NCBI GenBank assembly: GCA_045541875.1
Contig: JAZQJX010000074.1
Coordinates: forward strand, 19,990-83,989
Direction: 5' to 3'
Source of the DNA: RGIG1828 sp045541875
GTDB lineage: Bacteria; Bacillota; Clostridia; UMGS1810
Length of the DNA: 64,000 nucleotides
In this document: positions 7,858 through 17,197 of the stretch, in pieces
How the letters are laid out: every line of letters starts with the position of its first letter
How positions within the stretch are numbered: position 1 is the first letter of the stretch
Notes under the pieces: generated by a model
The model's input: only the letters and a program-made list of their open reading frames with translations
Told to the model about the DNA's origin: nothing
Database searches by the model: none
Translations under genes and position numbers: made by a program

Positions 7858-8967
7858 ATGAAAGGCATATATATACACGTTCCTTTTTGCCTGAAAAAAT
7901 GTAATTACTGTGACTTTTGCTCATATCCTGATATGACAGACCACATAAATGAATACGTTTTAAGGGCAAATTCTGAAATGGAAAAATATAAAAATGAAAA
8001 GATAGAGGCGGATACTCTTTATTTTGGAGGAGGCACACCGTCTCTTTTATCGGTGGAGCAGATTTCAAATCTTTTGAAGGGCGCAAAAGAAAATTTTAAA
8101 ATTATGCCCAAAAGCGAAATAACCATAGAGGCAAATCCGTGTACTGTCAATTCCCAAAAGGCAAATGCCTGGAAAAATATGGGGATTAACCGCATAAGTC
8201 TCGGCGCACAGACGTTTTCTGATTCTGAACTTAAAAAACTTGGAAGAATTCATAATTCCGAAGATACAAAAAGAGCATTTTGGGTTTTGAGAGATGCAGG
8301 TTTTGACAATATAAGCCTTGACCTTATGTATGCAATCCCGAATCAGGATGAAAAAAGCCTTAAGGATACTCTGAAAGAGTTTATCACCCTTTCACCCGAA
8401 CACATTTCCTGCTACGGTCTTAAAATTGAAGAAGGAACCCCTTTTTCAAACTTTCTTGAAAAGGGTGAAATATCCGAAAAAAGTGACGAAGAATATGAAA
8501 ATATGTATCATATTATAAAAGACACTCTTGAAATAAACGGCTATGAGCAGTATGAACTTTCAAATTTTTCAAAAGACGGAAAACATTCATGCCACAATGT
8601 GAAATACTGGACAGGAGAAGAATATGTGGGAATAGGGCCCGGTGCATCTTCACTTTATGGTGGGAAAAGATATACAAATACTGGTGATTTTGAAAAATAT
8701 CTTTCTTCCTTTGAACTTTCGGAAGATGTCATTCTTTCAAAGGAAGACCTTATGAGTGAGTTTATGTTTTTGTCCCTTCGTCTTACAAAGACGGGAGCGT
8801 CAAAGACTTTATTCAGGGAAAGATTCGGGCATGATATTTGGGAAGTGTTTCCGGATGCAATAAAAAAACATCTCGGAAACGGACTTTTAAAAGATGAGGG
8901 AGACAGATACATTTTGGCACAGAGGGCATACTATATATCAAACTATGTGCTTTGTGATTTCGTGTAA
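7858..8967 (+). CDS. hemW: Radical SAM heme chaperone HemW
   Basis: A 369-residue radical SAM protein. The N-terminus IYIHVPFC carries the 4Fe-4S/SAM motif CxxxCxxC with C11, C15 and C18, followed by CDF, the HemW hallmark. The GGGTPS motif (about residues 56-61) is also present. HemW resembles oxygen-independent coproporphyrinogen oxidase but acts as a heme chaperone; true HemN has a longer N-terminus and one more cysteine. Its place directly before hrcA-grpE-dnaK-dnaJ is common in Firmicutes and supports the call. Confidence 0.95.
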   Translation: MKGIYIHVPFCLKKCNYCDFCSYPDMTDHINEYVLRANSEMEKYKNEKIEADTLYFGGGTPSLLSVEQISNLLKGAKENFKIMPKSEITIEANPCTVNSQKANAWKNMGINRISLGAQTFSDSELKKLGRIHNSEDTKRAFWVLRDAGFDNISLDLMYAIPNQDEKSLKDTLKEFITLSPEHISCYGLKIEEGTPFSNFLEKGEISEKSDEEYENMYHIIKDTLEINGYEQYELSNFSKDGKHSCHNVKYWTGEEYVGIGPGASSLYGGKRYTNTGDFEKYLSSFELSEDVILSKEDLMSEFMFLSLRLTKTGASKTLFRERFGHDIWEVFPDAIKKHLGNGLLKDEGDRYILAQRAYYISNYVLCDFV

Positions 8968-8999
8968 TTGTTGAAATTAAATAAATTTTTACTCACCTA

Positions 9000-9028
9000 T
9001 TGACAAAAATGTCAAATGGTGGTATCTT
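9000..9028 (+). promoter_or_regulatory. Heat-shock operon promoter
   Basis: TTGACA (9000-9005) and TATCTT (9023-9028), 17-bp spacer, directly before the CIRCE element. It is a sigma-A promoter that HrcA would repress. Confidence 0.88.
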
Positions 9029-9032
9029 ATCT

Positions 9033-9059
9033 TTAGCACTCTTTGATGTAGAGTGCTAA
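9033..9059 (+). promoter_or_regulatory. CIRCE operator (HrcA binding site)
   Basis: The exact consensus TTAGCACTC-N9-GAGTGCTAA: the left arm is 9033-9041 and the right arm 9051-9059. It begins 4 bp after the -10 box, so bound HrcA would block transcription start. HrcA is encoded immediately downstream, giving classic autoregulation of the heat-shock operon. Confidence 0.98.
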
Positions 9060-9101
9060 AATTCGTATTTGGACGAAAGATAATTTTCAAAGGAGGATAT
9101 T

Positions 9102-10151
9102 ATGGAGCTTAGCGACAGAAAGAAAAAAATTCTGCAGGCAATAATAGATGACTATATAGTCTCTGCTGAACCCGTAGGCTCATCTCATATTCTTCAAAAA
9201 TACGACCTTGGCGTAAGTTCTGCCACCATAAGAAATGAAATGGCAGCCTTGGAAGAAGCGGGTTATCTTGAAAAAACTCACACATCATCAGGAAGAGTTC
9301 CGTCATATCTTGGCTACAGAGTCTATGTTGACCAACTTATGAAGGAATACCGCCTGAGCATTGGAGAGATTAATCAGATAACATCGGCACTTCACACAAA
9401 GTATATAGAACTTCGCCGCACCATAGAAAACATTTCGGAAATAATGTCTGTTCTCACGGACTATGCCACAATCTACACAACACCCGTTTCATCTTCCTTA
9501 ACCTTAAACAACATAAAACTTATTCCCATAGACAACAGAAGTTTTGTGGTTATTGCAGTAGTTGATTCAGGTAATGTTAAAAACTGTACTGTGCGCACGG
9601 TAAGAGAATATGACATAAATGTTTTGGAGAAACTTTCAAATTACCTTAACCACCGTTTTTCAGGCGCATCAACAGATAAATTCACGCCTGAAATTCTCGA
9701 AAGGGAAAAAGAACTTATTCCTGTTGACGAAATGCTCATAAATCCTGTGTTTGATTTTTTGTGTGACATTTCAGGTGAAGAAAATGATGTTGATCTTATT
9801 CTTGGCGGAACAAGTAACATCTTCAAACATCCCGAATTCAACAACATTGACCGCACAAAGGAATTTTTCAATTTCCTGAAAAAAGATAACAGTCAGATGA
9901 TAAAATCTCTGCTTTCAGAAACGGGTGATTCCACTTCTGTTATAATCGGAAATGAAAATCCCGTTTTGAAAGATAAGGATATAAGCCTTATAGTCTCAAA
10001 CTATTCCCTTGGCGGGAATATGAAAGGCAAACTGGCAATTATCGGCCCCACAAGAATGGATTATGCAAAAGTTATTTCAACCCTTGACTATCTCACAGGT
10101 TGCATAAACGAACTTATGGGCGATGATGAAGGAGGAAAGAATATTGATTAA
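9102..10151 (+). CDS. hrcA: Heat-inducible transcription repressor HrcA
   Basis: A 349-residue protein, the normal HrcA length. The N-terminal winged helix carries the family motifs EPVGSSHI and SSATIRNEMAALEEAGYLEKTHTSSGR (about residues 22-67). The central GAF-like domain and the C-terminal SLGGNMKG-x-LAIIGPTRMDY segment are also typical. HrcA represses the dnaK operon via CIRCE, and its activity depends on GroEL. AGGAGG precedes the ATG by 6 bp. It is the first gene of the hrcA-grpE-dnaK-dnaJ locus and overlaps grpE by 8 bp. Confidence 0.98.
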   Translation: MELSDRKKKILQAIIDDYIVSAEPVGSSHILQKYDLGVSSATIRNEMAALEEAGYLEKTHTSSGRVPSYLGYRVYVDQLMKEYRLSIGEINQITSALHTKYIELRRTIENISEIMSVLTDYATIYTTPVSSSLTLNNIKLIPIDNRSFVVIAVVDSGNVKNCTVRTVREYDINVLEKLSNYLNHRFSGASTDKFTPEILEREKELIPVDEMLINPVFDFLCDISGEENDVDLILGGTSNIFKHPEFNNIDRTKEFFNFLKKDNSQMIKSLLSETGDSTSVIIGNENPVLKDKDISLIVSNYSLGGNMKGKLAIIGPTRMDYAKVISTLDYLTGCINELMGDDEGGKNID

Positions 10152-10722
10152 GAATCCCGACAAGTCCGTTGAAGATACAAACGAAGAGATTGAAACGGCA
10201 CAAAACAACTGTTCAGAAGAAAAATGCGAAAAAAAAGAACAGGCAAAAACAAAATCCAGGTCCAAAAAGACAGATAAGGCTCTTTTGGAAAAGGAAAAAG
10301 AACTTGCCCAACTCAAAGACACATATCTGAGACTTTTAGCAGAATATGACAATTTCAAAAAAAGAACTCAGAAGGAGAAAGAAGCAATCTATATTGACTC
10401 CGTAGGGGACACAGTAATGGCGCTTTTGCCTGTTATTGATAACTTTGAAAGAGCCCTTGCATCATTCTCTGATGAGGAAAAGGAAAAGGATTTATACAAA
10501 GGAATTGAAATGATATATAATCAGACAATCGAAACCTTTGAAAAAATCGGAGTCAAAAAAATTGAGGCTCTCGGCTGTGAATTTGATCCGCTTCGTCACA
10601 ATGCAATAATGCATATAGATGATGAATCAATTGCGGATAACACCATTGTTGAAGAATTTCAAAAAGGATATACCTACCGTGACAAAGTTATAAGATACAG
10701 CATGGTTAAGGTGGCAAACTAA
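10144..10722 (+). CDS. grpE: Nucleotide exchange factor GrpE
   Basis: GrpE releases ADP from DnaK. The C-terminal part shows the family blocks YDNFKKRTQKEKE, LPVIDNFERAL, and a beta-wing region ending with EEFQKGYTYRDKVIRYSMVKVAN. An acidic and lysine-rich N-terminal tail leads to a long coiled-coil helix. I start at TTG 10144, which lies 8 bp after GGAGG (10131-10135); the upstream ATG at 10123 has no ribosome site and would overlap hrcA by 29 bp instead of 8. The protein is then 192 residues. It ends 20 bp before dnaK. Confidence 0.95.
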   Translation: MIKNPDKSVEDTNEEIETAQNNCSEEKCEKKEQAKTKSRSKKTDKALLEKEKELAQLKDTYLRLLAEYDNFKKRTQKEKEAIYIDSVGDTVMALLPVIDNFERALASFSDEEKEKDLYKGIEMIYNQTIETFEKIGVKKIEALGCEFDPLRHNAIMHIDDESIADNTIVEEFQKGYTYRDKVIRYSMVKVAN

Positions 10723-10742
10723 TATATTTGGAGGAATGAAAA

Positions 10743-12578
10743 ATGGCAAAAATTATTGGAATTGACCTTGGTACAACAAACTCTTGTGTATCAGTTATGG
10801 AAGGCGGAGAACCTGTTGTAATTGCAAATGCAGAAGGTGCAAGAACAACCCCATCTGTTGTGGCATTTACAAAAACAGGTGAAAGACTTATCGGTCAGGT
10901 TGCAAAAAGACAGGCAATCACAAACCCCGACAAAACAATCATCTCCATAAAAAGAGATATGGGAACTGACAGAAAAGTTGCAATTGATGGCAAAAACTAC
11001 ACACCTCAGGAAATTTCTGCAATGGTACTTTCCAAACTCAAAGCAGATGCTGAAAGTTATCTTGGCGAAACAGTAACTCAGGCTGTAATCACAGTTCCTG
11101 CATACTTCAACGACTCACAGCGTCAGGCAACAAAAGACGCAGGTAAAATTGCAGGTCTTGAAGTTATGAGAATCATAAACGAACCCACAGCCGCTGCTCT
11201 TGCTTATGGTATGGACAAAGACGGCGAACAGAAAATCATGGTATATGACCTTGGCGGCGGTACATTTGACGTATCAATTCTTGAAATCGGCGACGGCCTT
11301 TTCGAAGTTCTCGCAACAGGCGGTAACACAAGACTTGGCGGTGATGACTTTGATGAAAAGATTATGAACTATCTCATCGAAGAATTCAAAAAAGAAAACG
11401 GAATCGACCTTTCCCAGGATAAAATCGCTATGCAGCGTCTTAAAGAAGCGGCAGAAAAAGCAAAAATTGAACTTTCGGGAGTTGCAACATCAAACATTAA
11501 TCTTCCCTTTATCACAGCAGATGCAACAGGCCCCAAACACCTCGACGTAACACTTACAAGAAGTAAATTTGATGAACTTACCGCAGACCTTGTTGAAAAA
11601 ACAATGGAACCCACAAGAAAAGCACTTCAGGATGCAGGTCTTTCGGCATCAGATATCAATAAAGTTCTTCTCGTTGGTGGTTCTTCCAGAATCCCCGCAG
11701 TTCAGGAAGCAGTAAAAAAATTTACAGGCAAAGAACCTCACAAAGGCATTAACCCCGATGAATGTGTAGCAATGGGTGCTGCAATTCAGGGTGGTGTTTT
11801 GGCAGGTGATGTTAAGGATATCGTTCTTTTAGACGTTACACCTCTTTCACTCGGTATTGAAACTCTCGGTGGAGTTTGCACAAAACTTATTGAAAGAAAC
11901 ACAACAATTCCTGCTAAAAAGACTCAGGTTTTCTCAACCGCGGCAGACAATCAGACCTCTGTTGAAATTCACATTCTTCAGGGTGAAAGAGAAATGGCAG
12001 CATATAATAAATCCCTTGGAAAATTCAGTCTCACAGGCATTGCACCTGCACCAAGAGGTGTTCCTCAGATTGAAGTAAGTTTTGATATTGATGCCAACGG
12101 TATCGTAAAAGTTACTGCAAAAGATATGGCAACAGGCAATGCTCAGGATATTACAATCACAGCAAGCACAAATCTTACAGACGAAGATATAGACAAGGCT
12201 GTTAAAGAGGCAGAACAGTTTGCAGAAGAAGACAGAAAACGCAAAGAAGAAATCGAAGCAAGAAACAGCGCAGACAGTCTTTGCTATCAGTGTGAAAAAG
12301 CAATGACCGATTTCGGTGACAAACTTGACTCTGCAGATAAAACAGAAATCGAAGGAAAAATTGCTGATGTTAAAAAAGCATTGGAAGGCACAGATGTTGA
12401 GGCAATTAAGTCAGCAAGTGATGCACTTCAGCAGAAATTCTATGAAATTTCATCAAAAATGTATCAGCAGGCAAATCCTCAGGGCGGTCCTGACATGGGT
12501 GCTCAGGATCCCAATATGGGCACTCAGGGTGGCACCTATGACGGTGACTACACAGTAGTTGACGACGATAACAAATGA
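10743..12578 (+). CDS. dnaK: Molecular chaperone DnaK (Hsp70)
   Basis: A 611-residue Hsp70, normal for Firmicutes. The ATPase domain begins with GIDLGTTNSCVSV and contains the phosphate loops VYDLGGGTFDVSILE and VGGSSRIPAVQ. The hydrophobic interdomain linker and DVTPLSLGIETLGG start the substrate-binding domain near residue 363. A helical lid and a Gly/Gln-rich tail ending in TVVDDDNK follow. It folds and protects proteins together with DnaJ and GrpE. A ribosome site GGAGG lies 7 bp before the ATG. A hairpin sits between dnaK and dnaJ. Confidence 0.99.
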   Translation: MAKIIGIDLGTTNSCVSVMEGGEPVVIANAEGARTTPSVVAFTKTGERLIGQVAKRQAITNPDKTIISIKRDMGTDRKVAIDGKNYTPQEISAMVLSKLKADAESYLGETVTQAVITVPAYFNDSQRQATKDAGKIAGLEVMRIINEPTAAALAYGMDKDGEQKIMVYDLGGGTFDVSILEIGDGLFEVLATGGNTRLGGDDFDEKIMNYLIEEFKKENGIDLSQDKIAMQRLKEAAEKAKIELSGVATSNINLPFITADATGPKHLDVTLTRSKFDELTADLVEKTMEPTRKALQDAGLSASDINKVLLVGGSSRIPAVQEAVKKFTGKEPHKGINPDECVAMGAAIQGGVLAGDVKDIVLLDVTPLSLGIETLGGVCTKLIERNTTIPAKKTQVFSTAADNQTSVEIHILQGEREMAAYNKSLGKFSLTGIAPAPRGVPQIEVSFDIDANGIVKVTAKDMATGNAQDITITASTNLTDEDIDKAVKEAEQFAEEDRKRKEEIEARNSADSLCYQCEKAMTDFGDKLDSADKTEIEGKIADVKKALEGTDVEAIKSASDALQQKFYEISSKMYQQANPQGGPDMGAQDPNMGTQGGTYDGDYTVVDDDNK

Positions 12579-12602
12579 TAAAGAGTTATTAATAAAAAGA
12601 AC

Positions 12603-12638
12603 GGGAGTGTAAAACTGAAATTTTACATTCCCATCTTT
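12603..12638 (+). terminator. Intercistronic hairpin between dnaK and dnaJ
   Basis: The stem pairs 12603-12614 with 12621-12632 (12 bp, one G-T) around the loop CTGAAA and is followed by ATCTTTTG. The T-run is short, so it is probably a partial terminator or an mRNA-stabilising element that lowers dnaJ relative to dnaK. Confidence 0.65.
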
Positions 12639-12664
12639 TGTCTCTTTTCTTGAAAGGTGAGATT

Positions 12665-13837
12665 ATGGCAGATAAAAGAGATTATTACGAAGTCCTCGGC
12701 GTAGATAAAAATGCTTCGGACGATGAAATAAAACGTTCCTACAGAAAACTTGCAAAAAAATATCACCCCGATGTTAATCCGGGTGACAAAGAGGCTGAAG
12801 CAAAATTCAAGGAAATCGGAGAGGCCTATGAGGTTTTAAGTGATTCCGAGAAAAAATCACGCTATGATCAGTTTGGTTTTGCAGGTGTCGATCCGAGTTA
12901 CGGCGGAGGCGGTGGCGGAGGATTCGGCGGATTTGGCGGAATGGACTTCGGAGACATTGGAGATATTTTCGGTTCTATGTTTGGCGGTGGTTTTGGTTCT
13001 TCTCAAAGAAGAAGAAACGGTCCGAGACGCGGCTCTGATATAGAAGAAAGCGTTCTTCTTTCTTTTGAAGAGGCGGCATTTGGTGTAAAAAAACAACTCA
13101 AGATATATGTCATTGAAGATTGTGAGGAATGTAAGGGAACTGGCGCAAAGAATCCGTCTGACAAGCAAACCTGTCCCCACTGCAACGGTACAGGTCAGAT
13201 AAGAAACGTTCAGAACACAATGTTTGGTCAGATGATAAACACTCAGGTTTGCGGACACTGCCGCGGTGAGGGAAGCATAATCAAATCTCCCTGCGGAAAA
13301 TGTCACGGAAAAGGAAAGGTTAAAAGAGCCAAAAATATTGAGGTGGATATTCCTGCAGGAATCAATGCAGGCGAAACTGTAAGTTACAGAGGGCTTGGAA
13401 ATGCAGGAACAAAAGGGGGACCGTCAGGTGACCTTCTTGTGACAGTTTCCATAAAGAAACATCCTGTTTTCACACGTTCAGGATATGATGTTGTTTTGGA
13501 TGTTCCCATCACATTTGTTCAGGCAACCCTTGGTGCGGAAATTGAAATTCCCGTTCTTGATCCTGACAAAAAATATGAACCGGGAAAAATGACCTACACA
13601 GTTCCCGAGGGAACACAACCCGAAACTGTTGTGAGACTTCGTTCAAAAGGTATTCCCCACGTGAGAAGCGGTGCAAGAGGGGATATGATTTTAAAATTTA
13701 CTGTTGAAGTTCCGAAAAATCTTTCCTCAGAGCAAAAGGAAATTATTGAAAAATTTGCATCATCAGCAGGGGAAACAAACTTTAAACAGAGAAAGTCTTT
13801 TGTAGATAAAATGAAAGATTTTTTCGATAAAAAGTAA
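12665..13837 (+). CDS. dnaJ: Molecular chaperone DnaJ (Hsp40)
   Basis: A 390-residue type I Hsp40. The J domain (1-70) contains the DnaK-stimulating HPD at residues 34-36, followed by a Gly/Phe-rich segment (about 80-118). The zinc domain starts near residue 154 with four CxxCxGxG-like repeats (CEECKGTG, CPHCNGTG, CGHCRGEG, CGKCHGKG), then the substrate-binding C-terminal domains. The ATG at 12665 follows AAAGGTGAG; a TTG 27 bp upstream opens the same frame but has no ribosome site. Confidence 0.98.
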   Translation: MADKRDYYEVLGVDKNASDDEIKRSYRKLAKKYHPDVNPGDKEAEAKFKEIGEAYEVLSDSEKKSRYDQFGFAGVDPSYGGGGGGGFGGFGGMDFGDIGDIFGSMFGGGFGSSQRRRNGPRRGSDIEESVLLSFEEAAFGVKKQLKIYVIEDCEECKGTGAKNPSDKQTCPHCNGTGQIRNVQNTMFGQMINTQVCGHCRGEGSIIKSPCGKCHGKGKVKRAKNIEVDIPAGINAGETVSYRGLGNAGTKGGPSGDLLVTVSIKKHPVFTRSGYDVVLDVPITFVQATLGAEIEIPVLDPDKKYEPGKMTYTVPEGTQPETVVRLRSKGIPHVRSGARGDMILKFTVEVPKNLSSEQKEIIEKFASSAGETNFKQRKSFVDKMKDFFDKK

Positions 13838-13850
13838 ATAAACAATTCAT

Positions 13851-13889
13851 AAAAAAGACTGAATCCAACCGTGGGTTCAGTCTTTTTTT
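13851..13889 (+). terminator. Terminator of the dnaK operon
   Basis: GACTGAATCC pairs with GGGTTCAGTC (13857-13882, loop AACCGT, one T-G pair), with A-run before and seven T after, 14 bp downstream of dnaJ. Because the flanks are A6 and T7 it could work in both directions and also end the truncated araC remnant on the minus strand. Confidence 0.92.
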
Positions 13890-13894
13890 CGCAA

Positions 13895-14220
13895 CTACGG
13901 TTTCATAACCGAATTTTTGTACTCTTTGGGAGGCATATTCATCACTGCCTTGAATTTCTTTGAAAAATACACATAATCCGTATATCCGCATTTATATGCA
14001 ATTTGCTCTAAGGTAAAATTTTTACCGTATATGTCAATTAAAAATACAGCGTGGTTAATTCTTAAATTTGTCAAAAAACCGTTGGGGGTTTTCCCTGTGA
14101 TTTTTTTAAACTGTGCCCGAATATAGTCTTCGGCATATCCGCTTTTTTGAGAATGCTTCCAAGATCAATATTACAATCAAAAAACTTTTCCGTAATTTCG
14201 CCGGCAATTTTATTAACCAA
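13895..14220 (-). pseudogene. AraC family regulator remnant, 5'-truncated and frameshifted
   Basis: The minus strand encodes the C-terminal helix-turn-helix region of an AraC regulator: from the stop at 13895 back to about 14142 it reads GYAEDYIRAQFKKITGKTPN and then LEQIAYKCGYTDYVYFSKKFK, ending MPPKEYKNSVMKP. Upstream of a T6 run (14143-14148, A6 in the sense strand) the matching helix (KIAGEITEKFFD) continues in another frame, so one A appears lost. No sensor domain or start follows; recognisable sequence stops near 14215, where GH5-like sequence begins on the other strand. It cannot make a functional regulator unless the indel is an assembly error. Confidence 0.82.
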
Positions 14221-14227
14221 AAATACC

Positions 14228-14767
14228 ATAGATGCAATCAGAAATGTCAACAAAGACCGTGTGATAATCATAGGTGGTATTGAATGGAACAATCCGCCGG
14301 GACTTGACGGACTCAGAGTGTATGATGATGAAAATATAATATACACATTCCATTGCTATGCACCTCACGAATTTACCCATCAGCAGGGTGTGCTTCAGGC
14401 AATGCAGCTTTACTATAACAGAAAACTTGAATACCCCTCAGAAGATATTGAAAAATACAGAGAATATTACCGTGTTCATGGGATTTTTGACGCATATAAG
14501 GACATCGACAGAATTGACATTGAATTTTTGAAAGATTACCTTGAACCTGCAAAGAGATTTATCCAAAAAAATCCCGACAAAGTTTTATGGTGCGGAGAGT
14601 TTGGAACCATCCGTCATTGCAACATAAAATACCGTGAAAACTGGATGAGGGATATGATAACCATATTAAATGAGTGGGATATTCCATATTGTGTGTGGAA
14701 CTATCTCAGCACTCCCAATGACGGCTACAGTATTATAAAAAGAGAAAACGTCAATTATTTGATATAA
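14228..14767 (+). pseudogene. GH5-type glycoside hydrolase remnant, N-terminal half missing
   Basis: About 180 codons match the C-terminal half of a GH5 (cellulase-type) TIM barrel. The match begins at the AIRNVNKDRVIIIGG strand and includes the YTFHCYAPHEFTHQQG segment and the strand VLWCGEFG, whose glutamate is the catalytic nucleophile in GH5 enzymes. The acid/base glutamate of the N-terminal half (usually NEP) is absent. The frame is open upstream to 14147, but that part is antisense to the araC remnant and no ribosome site is seen. The stop is at 14767. Most likely a dead gene left after a deletion. Confidence 0.8.
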
Positions 14768-14846
14768 TATATCATTGACTATCTGACTGGTGAATGTATA
14801 TAATTATTTTCAACACCTCAGAATAAACAGAAAACATAAAAATATA

Positions 14847-14875
14847 TTGAATTCTAAAAACGGTTATGATATTAT
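14847..14875 (+). promoter_or_regulatory. Candidate promoter of the cytoplasmic lyase gene
   Basis: TTGAAT (14847-14852), 17-bp spacer, TATTAT (14870-14875), 42 bp before the ATG at 14918. The region is AT-rich, so the call is moderate. Confidence 0.55.
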
Positions 14876-14917
14876 TTTGATATAATATTATTGATGCGTA
14901 TATTGGAGGAAAACAGT

Positions 14918-17182
14918 ATGAGCGAAAAACTTGAAAAAGCAGCCCGTGGCAGAAGAGAACTTATGAAAAATGCAGTTGCTGCATATGCAGGGAAAAATTC
15001 TGTGTTACTGCACGGTGAAAAATCATATATATCAGACGATTCAAAGGTATGCCCATATGAAAAAGATAGTCTTCATATGATTCCTCTTGACTTTTTCCTT
15101 AAAACAATCGGGAAAGAAAATGAGAAAACTTCATTTGAAACATCGGAAGAAAAAGATGGGGTTTTATATGCATCACTTGAAGAACTTTGCAAAATTTACG
15201 GAAAGTTTTTACATACAGAAATAAACGGTCTTATGATATATTCTGATGATGATATTGAGAAAGACCTTGACTGGCAACGTAACACAGATGTTATGAGAAA
15301 TATCTGTGAATCCTTTATGTTTGAAGATATTTCAGGAAAAGAAATAGCTGCTCTGATTGAAAAAAATCACCCCGGCCATCACCATCCGAGACTTTTGCTT
15401 TCTCAGGAAAAGATAGATTTTATAAAGAGTGAACTTTCAAAAGAAAACGGCGATAAAGTTTACAAAAAAATATTTGAAAATATAATAACTTATGCAGATA
15501 GATTTATGACTGAAAACAGTTCAGGCTATGAAATAAGAGACGGAATCAGACTTTTGTATGTGTGTCGCGAAAACGGTGAAAGGATGATACTTTGCGCTCT
15601 TGCCTACCTTTTGACAGGAGAAGAAAAATACGCAAAAAGGGCATATCTTGAAATGTATAACTGTGCCTGCTTTGTAAACTGGAATCCCTATCACTTCCTT
15701 GATGTGGGTGAAATGTGTGCAAACCTTGGCATATGCTATGACTGGCTTTATAACTGGATGGACGAAAATGAAAGACTCTATATCCGACGTGCCATATTCC
15801 AAAAAGGTATAATGCAGATTATTGATGACTTTGACGATAAAGAAAGAAAACGTTCCTGGAACTGGAGAGGTGACCTTGCGGATAACTGGTGCCTTGTAAT
15901 TTCGGGCGTAGGTCTTAGTGCAATGTCAATATTTGATGAACTGTCAGAGGAAGAAAGACCATATGCAGAGCGTGCGATGGAGCAGACTCTTCTTGATATG
16001 AGACGTGCTCTCAGCCTTTTTGCACCCTATGGCGGCTATGAAGAAGGATTTAATTACTGGGGCTATGCAATGGAATATTTCACCCAGACCATAGAGTCTC
16101 TGAAAAATGCCGCAGGAAGTTATTTTGGTTATGTGGATGTTGTGGGAATGAAACTTACAAACAAGTTTATGATGGCTGTCAACGGCTCTGTCAGTGTGTT
16201 CAGTTATCACGACTGCGCAAGACCCGGCTCAGACTATCCTCCCCAGATGATGTTTTTAGCAAAATATTTTAACACTCTCCACGAGGCAAAACCGAGAATA
16301 GAGATGATTTTAAACGGTGGTCTTCCCGGGGAAGGTCACGATGTATATTCGGATCTTTTCTGGTACGATCCGAAAATGCTTGATGCAGGCAATAGTTCAG
16401 AGGTTAAAGATGTGTTTTTGCCTATTTCCGAAATTGCAACAATGAGAAGCGGATGGACAAAAGAAGATATGTTTGCAGGATTCCATTGTGATAATCCTCT
16501 GGGTGACGGAAAAGGCCACAGCCATATGGATGTTGGAACATTTGTCATGGATGCATTTGGTGAAACATTCTTCATTGACCTTGGTGCAGATAATTATAAT
16601 GTTTCCGACTACTATAACACCTACCGTGTAAGAGCAGAAGGTCACAACGTTCTTGTGTTCAATGCTGATGAAAGACACGGACAGAAAAAAGGCGGAATCG
16701 GCGGAATTGAAAAATATGAATTTGGTGAAAATGAAAGTTTTGCAATCGGTAACCTTTCAGATGTGTATGACGATGACATCGGAATTGAAACATACAAAAG
16801 AGGGGTGAAAATAGGCGAGGGCAAAACGGAAGTAAGTGTTCAGGACGAAGTGAAATTAAACAAAAAAGCCTCTGTATGGTGGTTCGCTCATACAGAAGCA
16901 GATGTTGCGATTTCACCTGACGGAAAAAGTGCAATTCTCACAAAAGGCACAAAGAAACTCAAAGCAACACTAAACTGCAATGCTGATGCAAAATTTACTG
17001 TTATGGATGCAAAACTTCTTCCCAAGTCACCTGTAATTAAAGATCAGGAACCAAATGACGGTGTCAGAAAACTTTCCATATACCTTAAGGACATAGAAGA
17101 ACTCAATCTCTGTGTAACATTCTCATCGCCCGAGGCTGAAAAAAGAGATTTTGTTCCGATGGAAAAATGGTGTAGTAAATAA
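14918..17182 (+). CDS. Cytoplasmic heparinase II/III family polysaccharide lyase
   Basis: A 754-residue protein without a signal peptide. Residues about 15-110 resemble the copper-amine-oxidase-like (stalk) module. An alpha/alpha toroid follows (about 140-460) with ADNW (N323) and YEEGFNYWG, then a beta-sandwich with GHSHMD (H534, H536) and AEGHN (H576); Asn, Tyr and His at such places act in heparinase II/III lyases (PL12, 15, 17, 21). It should cleave uronate-containing oligosaccharides by beta-elimination. It is strikingly similar, from the stalk module to the end of the sandwich, to the core of the secreted protein at 26811, so it is probably its intracellular partner. ATG 14918 follows GGAGG. 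The exact substrate is unknown. Confidence 0.85.
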   Translation: MSEKLEKAARGRRELMKNAVAAYAGKNSVLLHGEKSYISDDSKVCPYEKDSLHMIPLDFFLKTIGKENEKTSFETSEEKDGVLYASLEELCKIYGKFLHTEINGLMIYSDDDIEKDLDWQRNTDVMRNICESFMFEDISGKEIAALIEKNHPGHHHPRLLLSQEKIDFIKSELSKENGDKVYKKIFENIITYADRFMTENSSGYEIRDGIRLLYVCRENGERMILCALAYLLTGEEKYAKRAYLEMYNCACFVNWNPYHFLDVGEMCANLGICYDWLYNWMDENERLYIRRAIFQKGIMQIIDDFDDKERKRSWNWRGDLADNWCLVISGVGLSAMSIFDELSEEERPYAERAMEQTLLDMRRALSLFAPYGGYEEGFNYWGYAMEYFTQTIESLKNAAGSYFGYVDVVGMKLTNKFMMAVNGSVSVFSYHDCARPGSDYPPQMMFLAKYFNTLHEAKPRIEMILNGGLPGEGHDVYSDLFWYDPKMLDAGNSSEVKDVFLPISEIATMRSGWTKEDMFAGFHCDNPLGDGKGHSHMDVGTFVMDAFGETFFIDLGADNYNVSDYYNTYRVRAEGHNVLVFNADERHGQKKGGIGGIEKYEFGENESFAIGNLSDVYDDDIGIETYKRGVKIGEGKTEVSVQDEVKLNKKASVWWFAHTEADVAISPDGKSAILTKGTKKLKATLNCNADAKFTVMDAKLLPKSPVIKDQEPNDGVRKLSIYLKDIEELNLCVTFSSPEAEKRDFVPMEKWCSK

Positions 17183-17197
17183 CAAAAGGAGAAAATT

